NCBI RefSeq assembly: GCF_000745975.1
Contig: NZ_JQKJ01000001.1
Span: forward strand, 336,162 to 400,161
Direction of reading: 5' to 3'
Length of the DNA stretch: 64,000 nt
From: Desulfobacter vibrioformis DSM 8776
GTDB lineage: Bacteria > Desulfobacterota > Desulfobacteria > Desulfobacterales > Desulfobacteraceae
Of this stretch, positions 45,038 to 55,112 are shown one piece after another (the stretch's first letter is position 1; each line of letters starts with the position of its first letter). The position numbers were made by a program, and so were the translations under genes. The notes under the pieces are model-generated. The model had not been told where the DNA came from. It made no database searches and worked only from the letters and a program-made list of their open reading frames with translations.

Positions 45038-45781
45038 TCTGGTATATTGTGTTTCGTGGCAGCAACTGGCCATGCTCAAAGCCGGCAAAGAACTTCCCAT
45101 CTGTTCAAAGCGTTTAATATGCAACCCTGAGACCGTTGCCGTGTCGATGGCAGGGCACAGCCTTGCCAGCACCCTCTGGCCCGCGCTCTGGCCCAGGGGA
45201 ATGATTTTCACGGCAGCAAGGACCTGGTTTTCAAGCCAGGACCACAGATATCCTCTGGCCGCGCCCTGAACAGGAATCTGCCATATGGCGCAGGCATAGG
45301 CAAACCCGGCCAGCTGGGATGAGGCAATGACTTTCTGCCATTTTTCATGGTCTGCTTTTTCAAAAAATTGAACCATGCTGCCCTGGCAAAGGCCCAGCTC
45401 TTTGATGATGGCGGCCATGGCCCGGCCACGATCCGCTTCCTCGTTGCGAAGCTCTTTGGTTTCCCGGCAGGCCCTTACCCACTGGGCGGCCCGGGTAAAG
45501 GCTGCCAGATCCTGATGCGCAACTGCCCTGTAAAGGCGCTGAAGAAGCGGAACATCCACATGGGCCATACCGGTTTCCAGAACATTGCCAAGCCAGTGGG
45601 AAAGGGTTGTTTCATCAGTGATCCAGCCCTTTTCAACGACCCATTCCAGGCCCTGGGAATAGGCAAACCCCCCGGTGGGAAGCGACGGACTGACCAGGTG
45701 CATGAGCCGGGTCAGCCATGGTGCTGTCATGGGAGCCCCAGGCGATTTTGCCTCATCAGTGCGGATGGTGGTGGTGTCCAT
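45023..45781 (-). CDS. ureF: Urease accessory protein UreF
   Basis: UreF, from the ATG at 45781 (MDTTTIRTDEAKSPG, 252 residues), is part of the UreDFG complex that inserts nickel. The conserved patch 'LVSPSLPTGGFAYSQGLEWV' and 'LPALSMASCCHETQYTRLF' at the end are diagnostic. An open frame running upstream is antisense to ureE and is rejected. It overlaps the end of ureE by 26 bases. Confidence 0.94.
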   Translation of the reverse strand: MDTTTIRTDEAKSPGAPMTAPWLTRLMHLVSPSLPTGGFAYSQGLEWVVEKGWITDETTLSHWLGNVLETGMAHVDVPLLQRLYRAVAHQDLAAFTRAAQWVRACRETKELRNEEADRGRAMAAIIKELGLCQGSMVQFFEKADHEKWQKVIASSQLAGFAYACAIWQIPVQGAARGYLWSWLENQVLAAVKIIPLGQSAGQRVLARLCPAIDTATVSGLHIKRFEQMGSSLPALSMASCCHETQYTRLFRS

Positions 45782-46199
45782 TGCCGTATGCCCCTGTTTC
45801 AGGTTCAAAAGGGGCCTGCTCCACGGTGATGGACAGGCCAAGTCCTGTGACCATATCGTCCAGAACATGATCATGGGGATAACGAACAAAATCGTCCCGG
45901 ATTTCAAGGTCAACGTGGCGGTTGCCCAAATGGTAACAGGCAAGATTCAGTTGCCGGGGGGTTTGGGCCCGGGCCGTGGAAACCTGTTCATGCGCGGCAA
46001 TAATCTTTACATGGAATCCGTCATCACTGCTCACCACATCCCCGTTTCTTAAAATCTGTCCCCGTTCAAGAAACAGTCCGGCTTCATCCTTGTTATCCAG
46101 TATGACCCGCTGCCGGCTTTTGATCCTTTTTTCCCAGGGCAGGGTAAGGGTGGCCGATTCAAACGTCTGGGTCTGGGTCTTATGTGTTAGTTCAATCAT
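45756..46199 (-). CDS. ureE: Urease accessory protein UreE (nickel metallochaperone)
   Basis: UreE, 147 residues, carries nickel to the urease active site. The C-terminal domain includes 'LACYHLGNRHVDLEI', with the conserved metal-binding His, and the tail GNGHHHHPH adds a short His cluster that could bind more Ni2+. It overlaps the ureF start by 26 bases and lies just after ureC. No nickel importer gene is in the window. Confidence 0.94.
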   Translation of the reverse strand: MIELTHKTQTQTFESATLTLPWEKRIKSRQRVILDNKDEAGLFLERGQILRNGDVVSSDDGFHVKIIAAHEQVSTARAQTPRQLNLACYHLGNRHVDLEIRDDFVRYPHDHVLDDMVTGLGLSITVEQAPFEPETGAYGNGHHHHPH

Positions 46200-46201
46200 A
46201 A

Positions 46202-47905
46202 TTAAAATAAAAAGTACCGTTGCGCCATGGGAAGAACCGACGCTGGTTCGCAGGTTAACAGTTCACCATCGGCCCTGACCTCGTAGGTCTGGGGATCAAC
46301 CTCCATATGGGGCTGATAGGTGTTGTGGATCATATTCTTTTTCCCAATGGCCCGGCACGCCTTCACCGGAATAAGGCGCGATTGCAGGCCTGCATTATCC
46401 AGCATGCCTTTTTCCAAAGCCGTCCCTGACACAAAGGAGATCGAGGTTTCATGCCTGGCCCTTCCAAAGGCACCGAACATGGGCCGGTAATGGACAGGCT
46501 GGGGAGAAGGAATGGACGCGTTGGGATCTCCCATGGGCGCAAGGGCGATCATTCCGCCCTTAATGACCAGGGAGGGTTTGACCCCGAAAAGCGCAGGTTT
46601 CCACAGGACCAGATCGGCAAATTTCCCTGCCTCAACAGATCCGACCTCATGGGATATCCCGTGGCAGATCGCCGGGTTGATGGTGTATTTTGCAATGTAC
46701 CGTTTCACCCTGTTGTTGTCATGGGTTGAGGGGTCCTGTTTCAGGCTTCCCCGCTGCACTTTCATCTTGTGTGCGGTCTGCCAGGTTCTGATGATGACCT
46801 CTCCTACCCGGCCCATGGCCTGGGAGTCCGATGCAATCATGGAAAATGCGCCCAGATCGTGGAGGATATCTTCTGCCGCAATGGTTTCCCTTCTGATGCG
46901 GGATTCGGCAAAGGCAATGTCCTCGGCAATTTTAGGATCAAGATGGTGGCAGACCATGAGCATATCCAGGTGCTCGTCAATGGTGTTGACCGTATAGGGC
47001 CTGGTGGGGTTGGTTGACGAAGGCAGCACGTTGGGCAGCTCGCAGGCCCGGATGATGTCCGGGGCATGGCCGCCTCCGGCCCCTTCGGTGTGGAAGGTAT
47101 GAATGGTACGGCCTTTAAAGGCTTCCATGGTCTGTTCCACAAATCCGGATTCATTGAGGGTATCTGTGTGAATGGCCACCTGAACGTCCATTTTGTCTGC
47201 CACGGCAAGGCAGTTGTCAATCACCGCTGGCGTGGTGCCCCAGTCCTCGTGGAGTTTTAAGCCCATGGCCCCTGCGGCCACCTGTTCTTCAAGGGCAATG
47301 GGCAGGCTGGCATTCCCCTTTCCCATAAAGCCCAGATTCATGGGAAACGCATCAGCGGCCTGGAGCATTTTAACGATATTCCATGGACCCGGGGTGCAGG
47401 TGGTGGCATTGGTTCCGGTGGCAGGGCCGGTACCGCCGCCAAGCATGGTGGTAATGCCCGAGGCAAGGGCTTCTTCAATTTGCTGGGGGGCAATAAAATG
47501 AATGTGGGCGTCAATGCCGCCTGCCGTAAGAATATGGCCTTCGCCTGCGACAGCTTCCGTACCTGCCCCTACAATAATGTCAATCCCGGGCTGGACATCG
47601 GGATTGCCGGCCTTTCCGATACCGTGAATTCTGCCGTTTTTAATGCCCACATCGGCTTTGATGATTCCCCAGTGATCGATGATCAGGGCATTGGTAATCA
47701 CCATGTCAACGGCATCCCTGCAGGAGGCCTGGCTCTGTCCCATACCGTCCCGGATGGTTTTGCCCCCGCCGAATTTGACTTCCTCGCCATAAATGGTTTT
47801 ATCTTCTTCCACCTCGATGAACAATTCGGTATCAGCCAGTCTCACCCGGTCTCCCGTGGTGGGGCCGAACATCTCTGCATAGGCTTTTCTGCTAATAGTT
47901 GTCAT
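46202..47905 (-). CDS. ureC: Urease alpha subunit
   Basis: UreC, 567 residues, is the catalytic subunit that hydrolyses urea to ammonia and carbamate. Nickel ligands include the pair in '[20 protein letters not shown]'. The carbamylated Lys is in '[12 protein letters not shown]' and the catalytic His in '[20 protein letters not shown]'. The '[19 protein letters not shown]' region is intact. The sequence looks functional and of normal length. It follows ureB by nine bases. Confidence 0.98.
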   Translation of the reverse strand: MTTISRKAYAEMFGPTTGDRVRLADTELFIEVEEDKTIYGEEVKFGGGKTIRDGMGQSQASCRDAVDMVITNALIIDHWGIIKADVGIKNGRIHGIGKAGNPDVQPGIDIIVGAGTEAVAGEGHILTAGGIDAHIHFIAPQQIEEALASGITTMLGGGTGPATGTNATTCTPGPWNIVKMLQAADAFPMNLGFMGKGNASLPIALEEQVAAGAMGLKLHEDWGTTPAVIDNCLAVADKMDVQVAIHTDTLNESGFVEQTMEAFKGRTIHTFHTEGAGGGHAPDIIRACELPNVLPSSTNPTRPYTVNTIDEHLDMLMVCHHLDPKIAEDIAFAESRIRRETIAAEDILHDLGAFSMIASDSQAMGRVGEVIIRTWQTAHKMKVQRGSLKQDPSTHDNNRVKRYIAKYTINPAICHGISHEVGSVEAGKFADLVLWKPALFGVKPSLVIKGGMIALAPMGDPNASIPSPQPVHYRPMFGAFGRARHETSISFVSGTALEKGMLDNAGLQSRLIPVKACRAIGKKNMIHNTYQPHMEVDPQTYEVRADGELLTCEPASVLPMAQRYFLF

Positions 47906-47914
47906 GTCCCCTCC

Positions 47915-48235
47915 TTATTTTGACCCGCTGTCAAGGCTTCCCATGACAGCCTGGTTGAACCCGAATACCCTGCGGTCTCCCGCATAGGCCGTAAGCGTCA
48001 CTGTCCGCTCAAGGCCCGGCTCAAACCGGATGGCGGTTCCCGACGGGATGTTGAGGCGAAAACCCTTTGTACTTTCCCGGTCAAAGGACAGGGCCTTGTT
48101 GGTTTCATAAAAATGGTAATGGGACCCCACCTGAATAGGCCTGTCACCGCTGTTGACCACCTTAAGGTTCAGGGTCTGCCGTCCCTCATTGATGGTAATG
48201 TCTCCTGGCTGTGTGATTATTTCTCCTGGAATCAT
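47915..48235 (-). CDS. ureB: Urease beta subunit
   Basis: UreB, 106 residues from the ATG at 48235 ([16 protein letters not shown]). The open frame extends 28 codons upstream over ureA, but those lack family similarity. '[19 protein letters not shown]' and '[20 protein letters not shown]' are typical. It is a structural subunit of the urease trimer, 13 bases after ureA. Confidence 0.97.
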   Translation of the reverse strand: MIPGEIITQPGDITINEGRQTLNLKVVNSGDRPIQVGSHYHFYETNKALSFDRESTKGFRLNIPSGTAIRFEPGLERTVTLTAYAGDRRVFGFNQAVMGSLDSGSK

Positions 48236-48248
48236 GGAAACCTCTTTT

Positions 48249-48551
48249 TCAGTATATGGGGTTATGGACGGTGACCAGCTTGGTGCCGTCGGGAAATGTG
48301 GCTTCAACCTGCACATCATGGATCATATCGGCCACGCCTTCCATGACTTCTTCTTTGGAAAGAAGTGTGCGGCCGTAATCCATAAGTTCGGCTACGGTTT
48401 TGCCTTCCCGGGCTCCTTCCATGATCTGGGCACTGATAAAGGCGACAGCCTCGGGATAGTTGAGAAGCAGCCCTTTGGCCTTACGCCGCTCCGCAAGGAG
48501 GGCCGCGGTAAAGATCAACAGTTTGTCTTTTTCTCTTGGTGTAAGATCCAT
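48249..48551 (-). CDS. ureA: Urease gamma subunit
   Basis: UreA, 100 residues, is the smallest urease subunit. '[20 protein letters not shown]' and '[20 protein letters not shown]' match the family. It lies between ureD and ureB in the ureDABC order of many bacteria. Confidence 0.98.
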   Translation of the reverse strand: MDLTPREKDKLLIFTAALLAERRKAKGLLLNYPEAVAFISAQIMEGAREGKTVAELMDYGRTLLSKEEVMEGVADMIHDVQVEATFPDGTKLVTVHNPIY

Positions 48552-48567
48552 TATTTATCCTCGTAAG

Positions 48568-49413
48568 TTAGGTGGTCCAGATTCTCGGCACTGCAGCCTG
48601 CCTGCCCGTCAGCTCCGGGGCAAGGGTCTGCCGCAGGGTTTCAAATCGTTCTTTGGCCTGACCGGGATGATCCCCCAGGTATCGTGCCACAAGCAGATTG
48701 TCCATTAATGTCATGCCGAAATTTTCCTTAAAAAAGGGGGCATTGTTTTGAATCTGGCTGAAAAGTTGTTCCTGGACCGGATAGGCCCAGAACGTTGCCG
48801 TAACCGGCTGGTTTCTTAATCCTGCCGGTCCGGCCAGGTCTTTTTTTCTTTCAACTTTAAGTTTTTCAAACAGCAGCGGGGTTGCGTCGTTAAACAGGGT
48901 GACCGTTGACTTAAGCTGTCCATATGCAAATGGCTTTTTGAGTGCGGGAAGTCCCAGGCACAGAATTTCCCACCCCATGAACCTGGCCTTTGGGGCAAGA
49001 TGAACCGTTGTTGCAAGGCTGCCCATGGCCCCTTCAAACAAAATGGTCTCCTGGGGAAACCACTCTATCACCGATCCGTTGCCCACGGTCAGGGTCTGGG
49101 CCTGCACCGCCTGCCGGCCACGGGAACGGTAAAACTTGGCTGCCCCCGGCGTGGTTAAAAGGGCATGGGTGTTTTCCCCGGCATAAACGGCAAGGTCAAG
49201 GACGTCACCGCCCACAAGGCCGCCCGGGGGATGCAGCAGGTAGATGTGGCAGGTGCCGTCTTCGGCATATAACGGCTGCTGGATGGTCAACGGCCCCTTG
49301 CGTTCAGTCTTTGAAAGGATGGTTTTACCTTCCTTGTTTTCAAGAGAGAGGCTCAAAGACGCATGCCACCCCTTGTTGCTGTCACCGGATGGTATGGGAT
49401 TCGGGAAACACAT
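48568..49413 (-). CDS. ureD: Urease accessory protein UreD
   Basis: UreD (UreH), 281 residues, binds apo-urease and recruits UreF/UreG. Conserved parts are 'YLLHPPGGLVGGDVLDLAVY' and 'LLTTPGAAKFYRSRGRQAVQ'. It begins seven bases after the urtE stop, connecting the transporter and urease genes into one unit. An upstream start is not needed. Confidence 0.94.
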   Translation of the reverse strand: MCFPNPIPSGDSNKGWHASLSLSLENKEGKTILSKTERKGPLTIQQPLYAEDGTCHIYLLHPPGGLVGGDVLDLAVYAGENTHALLTTPGAAKFYRSRGRQAVQAQTLTVGNGSVIEWFPQETILFEGAMGSLATTVHLAPKARFMGWEILCLGLPALKKPFAYGQLKSTVTLFNDATPLLFEKLKVERKKDLAGPAGLRNQPVTATFWAYPVQEQLFSQIQNNAPFFKENFGMTLMDNLLVARYLGDHPGQAKERFETLRQTLAPELTGRQAAVPRIWTT

Positions 49414-49420
49414 GGGTTAA

Positions 49421-50116
49421 TTATACGGTCAGATACTTGCTGATAAGGTCATCGGTAAGCTGGGAAATATTGCCGCCGGCCATGAGCCTTCCCCGGTCCA
49501 TGATAAAGAAGTGGTCTGCCGTCTGTTTGACAAAGTGAAGTTTTTGCTCCACCAGAAGCACGGCCATGCCCACCTCCTGAATCAGCCTTTTAATGATTTC
49601 CCCGATCTCCTGGACAATGTTGGGCTGGATGCCCTCGCAGGGTTCATCCAGAATCAGCAGGGACGGGTCCAGAACCAGAGCCCTTCCAATGGCAAGCTGC
49701 TGCTGTTGCCCGCCTGAAAGATCACCGCCCCGCCGTTTCAGCATCTCTTGTAACACAGGAAAAAGTTCAAAAACCATGTCCGGGATCTTTTTTTTCCCTT
49801 TTCCCACCGTGGTCAGGCCAATGGTCAGGTTTTCTTCAACGGTTAAAAGAGGGAAAATCTGGCGTCCCTGGGGAACATAGCCAATGCCTGAGCCCGCCCT
49901 GTCTTCAGCCCGTTTTTTAAGGAGATTATTCCCCTGAAAGGATATGGCCCCGCTTTTGACGGGAACAAGACCCATGATGCAGTTGAGCAGCGTTGTTTTT
50001 CCCACGCCGTTTCGGCCCATCAGACAGGTGCAGCACTTTTCTTCAATGGTAAGGGACAGGTCCCAGAGCGTATGGCTTTCACCGTAATATTGATTTAAAT
50101 TTTCGATTGTAAGCAT
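49421..50116 (-). CDS. urtE: Urea ABC transporter, ATP-binding protein UrtE
   Basis: UrtE, 231 residues, is one of two ATPases of the Urt high-affinity urea importer. Walker A is 'MGRNGVGKTTLLNCIMG', the signature LSGGQQQQLAIGRAL and Walker B 'LLILDEPCEGIQPNIV'. The EGIQPN variant after Walker B is characteristic of UrtE, compared with LivF. It lies two bases after urtD. Confidence 0.95.
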   Translation of the reverse strand: MLTIENLNQYYGESHTLWDLSLTIEEKCCTCLMGRNGVGKTTLLNCIMGLVPVKSGAISFQGNNLLKKRAEDRAGSGIGYVPQGRQIFPLLTVEENLTIGLTTVGKGKKKIPDMVFELFPVLQEMLKRRGGDLSGGQQQQLAIGRALVLDPSLLILDEPCEGIQPNIVQEIGEIIKRLIQEVGMAVLLVEQKLHFVKQTADHFFIMDRGRLMAGGNISQLTDDLISKYLTV

Positions 50117-50118
50117 GC

Positions 50119-50952
50119 TTATTCTCCCAGGTAGACTTCCCGGACCTTTGGGTTGTTCTGGATATCGTCCATGTTGCCTTCGGCCAGAATGGAACCCTGG
50201 TGAAGGACCGTTACTTTCCGGGCAATGGAGCGCACAAAGTCCATATCATGCTCCACCACGATGATCGAACGATTGCCGGCAAGGGAGGTCAACAACTCTG
50301 CGGTTTTCTCCATCTCCTGGCGGGTCATGCCTGCCACAGGTTCATCCACCAGCAACAGGACGGGTTTTTGCATCAAAAGCATCCCGATCTCAAGCCATTG
50401 CTTCTGGCCGTGGGAAAGGGAACCGGCCCGAGATTTAAAGGATTCCGAAAGGCCGACAATTTCAAGGGTCTGGTCGATCATATCCTTTTGCTCGCCCGTA
50501 AGGGAGGAAAACAGGGTGGGCACCACCCGTTTATCCGATGCCATGGCCAGCTCAAGGTTTTCAAACACGGTATGCGCTTCAAACACGGTGGGTTTTTGAA
50601 ATTTTCTGCCGATGCCGGCTTCTGCAATTTCAGGTTCGGTGCGTGATAACAGGTTGATGGTCTGGCCGAACCAGGCAATGCCGGAGTCGGGTTTTGTTTT
50701 GCCGGTGATGATATCCATCATGGTGGTTTTGCCTGCACCGTTGGGGCCGATAATACAGCGCAGTTCCCCTTTATCTACATACAGGTTCAGGTCATTGATG
50801 GCCTTAAACCCGTCAAAACTGACGCTGATTCCCTCAAGGTATAAAATTACCCTGTGGCTGGTATCCAGGACAGGCGGGATTTCAGGGATCAGAAAATCAA
50901 ATACGCGGTCCCTGGGCCAGAACTCCCGGAACGCTTTAAGGGGTTGAATCAT
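50119..50952 (-). CDS. urtD: Urea ABC transporter, ATP-binding protein UrtD
   Basis: UrtD, 277 residues from the ATG at 50952 (MIQPLKAFREFWPRD), is the second ATPase of the importer. Walker A is 'IIGPNGAGKTTMMDIITG', the signature is LSHGQKQWLEIGMLL, and Walker B is 'VLLLVDEPVAGMTRQE'. This start overlaps the urtC stop by four bases (ATGA). The 31-codon upstream extension in the same frame is antisense-like and rejected. Confidence 0.95.
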   Translation of the reverse strand: MIQPLKAFREFWPRDRVFDFLIPEIPPVLDTSHRVILYLEGISVSFDGFKAINDLNLYVDKGELRCIIGPNGAGKTTMMDIITGKTKPDSGIAWFGQTINLLSRTEPEIAEAGIGRKFQKPTVFEAHTVFENLELAMASDKRVVPTLFSSLTGEQKDMIDQTLEIVGLSESFKSRAGSLSHGQKQWLEIGMLLMQKPVLLLVDEPVAGMTRQEMEKTAELLTSLAGNRSIIVVEHDMDFVRSIARKVTVLHQGSILAEGNMDDIQNNPKVREVYLGE

Positions 50953-52037
50953 GCTGCCTCCTTTCGAAGCCGGATCAGGCCTGCAATCCCCTTGGGAAGA
51001 AAAATGGTTACCACAATAAAAAGAGCGCCCAGGGCAAAAAGCCATGCATCGGGCAGGGCGCCTGTCAGATAACTTTTGGCCCAGTTGACCACCAGAGCCC
51101 CGGCAACAGCACCATACAGGGTTCCTCTGCCGCCCACAGCCACCCAGACCACGATTTCAATGGAGTTTAAGGGGGAAAATTCCGACGGGTTGATGATGCC
51201 CACCTGGGGCACATAAAGGGCACCGGCTATGCCGGCAAGGCCTGCAGAAAAGACAAATACCCACAGTTTCACAGTTTCAACATTATATCCCAGAAACCGG
51301 ACCCGGTCCTCGGCATCCCGTATGGCGGCCAGGACCCGCCCAAGTTTTGAAGAGACCAGGTACCGGCAGGCAAGGTAGGCTAAAATCAGGCAGCCTGCCG
51401 TAACGGCAAAAAGTCCGGCCTTGGTCCCGTCACTGAGAAGTGAAAACCCCAGAAGATCCTTAAAGTCGGTCAGCCCGTTGTTGCCGCCAAACCCCATTTC
51501 ATTTCTGAAAAATGCAAGCATGAGCGAATAGGTCAATGCCTGGGTAATGATGGATAGATAGACACCGGTGACCCGCGATTTAAAGGCAAGCCATCCGAAT
51601 ACCAGGGCCAGCAGGCAGGGGACCAGCACAATCATGACTGCGGCAAAGGGGAACATGTCAAACCCGTGCCAGAACCAGGGGAGCTTGTCCCAGTTCAAAA
51701 ACACCATGAAATCCGGCAGGATAGGGTGGCCGTATTCCCCCCTTGTGCCGATCTGGCGCATGAGATACATGCCCATGGCATAACCGCCCAGGCCAAAGAA
51801 AACCCCATGGCCCAGGCTTAAAATTCCCAGATACCCCCACACAAGATCAACTGCCATGGCCAGCATGGCATAGGTCAGATATTTTCCCCACAGTGACATG
51901 GTAAAGGTAGAGACATGGAAAAAATTTGTTTCCGGCACCATGAGATTCAATACCGGCACCATGATCATGGCGGCACCCAGGGCAATCAGCAAAGGGATTC
52001 CCAGCTTGTCGTCAAAAATAAAGGATAAGCGTTTCAT
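50949..52037 (-). CDS. urtC: Urea ABC transporter, permease UrtC
   Basis: UrtC, 362 residues, is a polytopic inner-membrane permease of the LivM type. Several hydrophobic helices are visible, with the conserved 'WGYLGILSLGHGVFFGLGGY' and 'IVVWVAVGGRGTLYGAVAGA' loops. It pairs with UrtB. The gene lies four bases after urtB. Confidence 0.95.
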   Translation of the reverse strand: MKRLSFIFDDKLGIPLLIALGAAMIMVPVLNLMVPETNFFHVSTFTMSLWGKYLTYAMLAMAVDLVWGYLGILSLGHGVFFGLGGYAMGMYLMRQIGTRGEYGHPILPDFMVFLNWDKLPWFWHGFDMFPFAAVMIVLVPCLLALVFGWLAFKSRVTGVYLSIITQALTYSLMLAFFRNEMGFGGNNGLTDFKDLLGFSLLSDGTKAGLFAVTAGCLILAYLACRYLVSSKLGRVLAAIRDAEDRVRFLGYNVETVKLWVFVFSAGLAGIAGALYVPQVGIINPSEFSPLNSIEIVVWVAVGGRGTLYGAVAGALVVNWAKSYLTGALPDAWLFALGALFIVVTIFLPKGIAGLIRLRKEAA

Positions 52038-52041
52038 TCAG

Positions 52042-53682
52042 TTAACCTGCGGCCCTCCCTTTCTGGGGAAAAAGCCCCTGGGGACGTTTTTGGATAAAGA
52101 GAATAATGAAGACCAGCACAATAATTTTTGCCAGTACAGCCCCGGAAAACGGTTCAATAAATTTGTTGGCCGTCCCAAGGCTTAGACCGGCAAGCAGCGT
52201 GCCCCAAAGGTTTCCCACACCGCCGAATACCACGACCATGAATGAGTCAATGATATATGCCTGGCCAAGATTGGGGCCCACATTGGTCAGCTGGCTTAAC
52301 GCCACACCCGCCACACCGGCAATGCCTGACCCAAGCCCGAAGGTAAGGGCATCCACCCTTGACGCCGGAACCCCCATGGCTCTGGCCATGGCCCGGTTCT
52401 GGGAAACCGCCCGGACCTGAAGGCCAAGGGATGTTTTTTTCATGATCAAAAACAACGCCCCAAACACAAACAGGCAAAAAAAGAAAATTACAATCCGGTT
52501 CATGGTCAGGGAGAGGATCGGGTTCAGCACAAGGGAACCGCTCATCCAGTCCGGCGCACTGACCGCACGGTTGAGGGGCGAAAAGACGGATCGGACCGCC
52601 TGCTGGAGAACAAGGCTGACGCCAAAAGTTGCCAGCAATGTTTCAAGGGGACGGCCATAGAGAAATCGGATAATGGAGCGTTCAATGACAATGCCGGAAA
52701 GGGCGGATACCAGAAATGCACCCGGAACGGCCAGGCAAATGGCAAGTCCCAGGTGGTGGGGCAACAATTGCTGAATCACCCAGGTGGTATAGGCCCCGAT
52801 CATGATCAGTTCGCCGTGGGCCATGTTGATCACGCCGATAACCCCGAAGGTAATGGCAAGGCCGATGGCGGCAAGAACCAGGATGGACCCGGCGCTCAAC
52901 CCGAAAAACAGGGTTTCCAAAAACCCGTAAAAAGCGATTCTTGATTCAATGCGCTGCAGAATTTTTGTGGCTTTTTTCTGAACCTGTTCGCTGGTTTTTT
53001 CGTTTATAAGGTTAATCAGGCCCGTCTTTACGGCCGGGTGGAGGCTGCCCTTGAGTTGAGACAGGGCAGACAGCTTTGCCTCGTTGTTTCCGGTCTTCAG
53101 GGTATCAATGGCAATGGCAGTTGCAAGGGCCTGTCTGACCTTGTGACTGGTTTCCTGTTCATACAGATCCTTGAGGGAGTCCACCATATCCGGGCTTAGT
53201 TTCCCAAGGAGTCTGTATACTGCATCAGCACGTTCCCGGGGGGGGCCATGGTAAAGCTGAAGCAGTGAAAGCCATCCCTTGAGCTTTTTTCTAATATTAT
53301 TGTTAATCCCGATCTTTCTGATACTTCTGCTGCCGACCTGTTGTGTTACGTCATTGGACAACACCCCTGTGGTGGTATATTGGCCGTCTGATTTTGTGGC
53401 ATACACAACTTCTTTGTCTTTTTGGGTGTAGTAAAGATCTCCTTCAAGAAGCGCGGAAAGAAGCTTTTCCACTTGAGGATCCTTGCTTTGAACGATCTGC
53501 TCAAGTCCTTGAATTTTATTGTTGAAATCTTTCTGGGTAAGTTTTTCCAGCCCCTGATCAAAGGTTCTGGCTGCTGCGTTTGCGGGCAGACCTTCAAAAA
53601 ATGCCGCATACATTGCAAAAGCCAGGATAAAAAGGAGGGCGGGAAAACGGCTCTTTGGGGAGGTAAACATATCAGAACCCAA
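52042..53682 (-). CDS. urtB: Urea ABC transporter, permease UrtB
   Basis: UrtB, 546 residues, has a signal-peptide-like N-terminus and a periplasmic extension of about 230 residues, normal for proteobacterial UrtB. The membrane part follows with 'GVIGVINMAHGELIMIGAYT' and 'SFMVVVFGGVGNLWGTLLAG'. It is a LivH-type permease partner of UrtC. It is separated from urtA by 140 bases that contain a strong hairpin. Confidence 0.95.
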   Translation of the reverse strand: MGSDMFTSPKSRFPALLFILAFAMYAAFFEGLPANAAARTFDQGLEKLTQKDFNNKIQGLEQIVQSKDPQVEKLLSALLEGDLYYTQKDKEVVYATKSDGQYTTTGVLSNDVTQQVGSRSIRKIGINNNIRKKLKGWLSLLQLYHGPPRERADAVYRLLGKLSPDMVDSLKDLYEQETSHKVRQALATAIAIDTLKTGNNEAKLSALSQLKGSLHPAVKTGLINLINEKTSEQVQKKATKILQRIESRIAFYGFLETLFFGLSAGSILVLAAIGLAITFGVIGVINMAHGELIMIGAYTTWVIQQLLPHHLGLAICLAVPGAFLVSALSGIVIERSIIRFLYGRPLETLLATFGVSLVLQQAVRSVFSPLNRAVSAPDWMSGSLVLNPILSLTMNRIVIFFFCLFVFGALFLIMKKTSLGLQVRAVSQNRAMARAMGVPASRVDALTFGLGSGIAGVAGVALSQLTNVGPNLGQAYIIDSFMVVVFGGVGNLWGTLLAGLSLGTANKFIEPFSGAVLAKIIVLVFIILFIQKRPQGLFPQKGRAAG

Positions 53683-53766
53683 TCCTTAAGGAAAATGTTT
53701 TGCCAGGCCTGTCAGGCATCTGCCGTTAAAGGGGCCAGCGCTGTTTTAAATGGTTTGCCAGGGTCT

Positions 53767-53790
53767 GGCAGAGGAAAAAATTCCTCTGCC
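53767..53790 (-). terminator. Stem-loop between urtA and urtB
   Basis: GGCAGAGGAA and TTCCTCTGCC form a perfect 10-bp stem with a four-base loop in the 140-base urtA-urtB gap. No T-tract follows on the minus strand, so it is more likely an mRNA-stabilising or attenuating hairpin than a full terminator. Such hairpins commonly let the binding protein be made in excess. Confidence 0.6.
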
Positions 53791-53822
53791 GGAGTTCTGC
53801 GCGAACGTATTACAAATTCAGG

Positions 53823-55097
53823 TTATTTAGTTACCTTGAAGTTGCCGTTTTTCAATGGGGCCCGCCAGTCAGAGATCAGGTCTTTGGAGCCGGGCAGGTA
53901 ATCTGACCATGCATCCCCAACCACCAGTCCCGGGGTCTGCCAGACCACCTCAAACTGCCCGTCTTCCTGGATCTCGCCGATAAGAACGGGTTTGGTGATA
54001 TGATGGTTGGGCATCATGGCTGAATAACCGCCGGTAAGGTTCGGCACGGTAACGCCGATAATGGCATCCTGGACAGCCCCGGCATCTGTGGTTCCGGCTT
54101 TTTCAACCGCTTTAACCCACATGTTGAAACCAATGTAGTGTGCTTCCATGGGGTCATTGGTGACCCGGTTGGGGTTTTTGATAAAGGTATGCCAATTTTC
54201 AATGAACTCATCATTGGCAGGGTCGTTCACGCTCATGAAATAATTCCAGGCAGCGAGGTGGCCTACAAGGGGTTTGGTGTCGATGCCCGACAGTTCTTCT
54301 TCTCCAACGGAAAAGGCAATAACCGGGATATTGTCAGCAGTGATGCCCTGGTTTCCAAGTTCTTTATAAAAAGGCACATTGGCGTCGCCGTTGATGGTCG
54401 ATACCACAGCCGTTTTTTTGCCGGCGGTTCCGAATTTTTTGATGTCGGCAACGATGGACTGCCAGTCAGAGTGGCCAAAGGGGGTGTAATTGATCATGAT
54501 GTCAGCATCGGCCACCCCTTTGCTTTTCAGATATGCCTGCAGAATTTTATTGGTGGTCCTGGGATAGACATAATCGGTTCCTGCAAGAACCCAGCGTTTA
54601 ACGCCGATTTCATTCATCAGGTAGTCAACGGCAGGAATGGCCTGCTGATTTGGCGCAGCACCGGTGTAGAAAACATTTTTGGACGACTCTTCACCCTCAT
54701 ACTGAACCGGGTAGAACAGCAGGTTGTCCAGCTCCTCAAACACGGGAAGGACGGATTTTCTGGACACGGATGTCCAGCACCCGAAAACGGCCGCCACTTT
54801 GTCTTTTTCAATCAACTCCCTTGCCTTTTCAGCAAAGAGGGGCCAGTTGGAGGCCGGGTCAACCACAACAGCTTCAATTTTTTTACCCAGAAGGCCGCCT
54901 TTTTTGTTTTGTTCATCAACCAGCATCAGAATGGTGTCTTTCAGCGTTGTCTCGCTAATGGCCATGGTGCCTGACAGAGAGTGAAGCACGCCTATTTTGA
55001 TGGTGTCTTTGGCTGACGCCGGGGAAACTATCGCCATACAGCAAAAAAGCGCAGCAGTGATAAACAGCAATCTGTGGAATAAACGGTTACAATTCAT
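53823..55097 (-). CDS. urtA: Urea ABC transporter, substrate-binding protein UrtA
   Basis: UrtA, 424 residues from the ATG at 55097 (MNCNRLFHRLLFITA), is a periplasmic urea-binding protein. The ATG five codons upstream (55112) lacks a good ribosome binding site, while 55097 has GGA at the right distance. It has a signal peptide ending near SPASA. Typical segments are 'IGVLHSLSGTMAISETTLKD', 'VAAVFGCWTSVSRKSVLPVF' and 'AAWNYFMSVNDPANDEFI'. It is the first gene of the urea operon. Confidence 0.95.
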   Translation of the reverse strand: MNCNRLFHRLLFITAALFCCMAIVSPASAKDTIKIGVLHSLSGTMAISETTLKDTILMLVDEQNKKGGLLGKKIEAVVVDPASNWPLFAEKARELIEKDKVAAVFGCWTSVSRKSVLPVFEELDNLLFYPVQYEGEESSKNVFYTGAAPNQQAIPAVDYLMNEIGVKRWVLAGTDYVYPRTTNKILQAYLKSKGVADADIMINYTPFGHSDWQSIVADIKKFGTAGKKTAVVSTINGDANVPFYKELGNQGITADNIPVIAFSVGEEELSGIDTKPLVGHLAAWNYFMSVNDPANDEFIENWHTFIKNPNRVTNDPMEAHYIGFNMWVKAVEKAGTTDAGAVQDAIIGVTVPNLTGGYSAMMPNHHITKPVLIGEIQEDGQFEVVWQTPGLVVGDAWSDYLPGSKDLISDWRAPLKNGNFKVTK

Positions 55098-55112
55098 TTT
55101 AAGTCCGATCAT

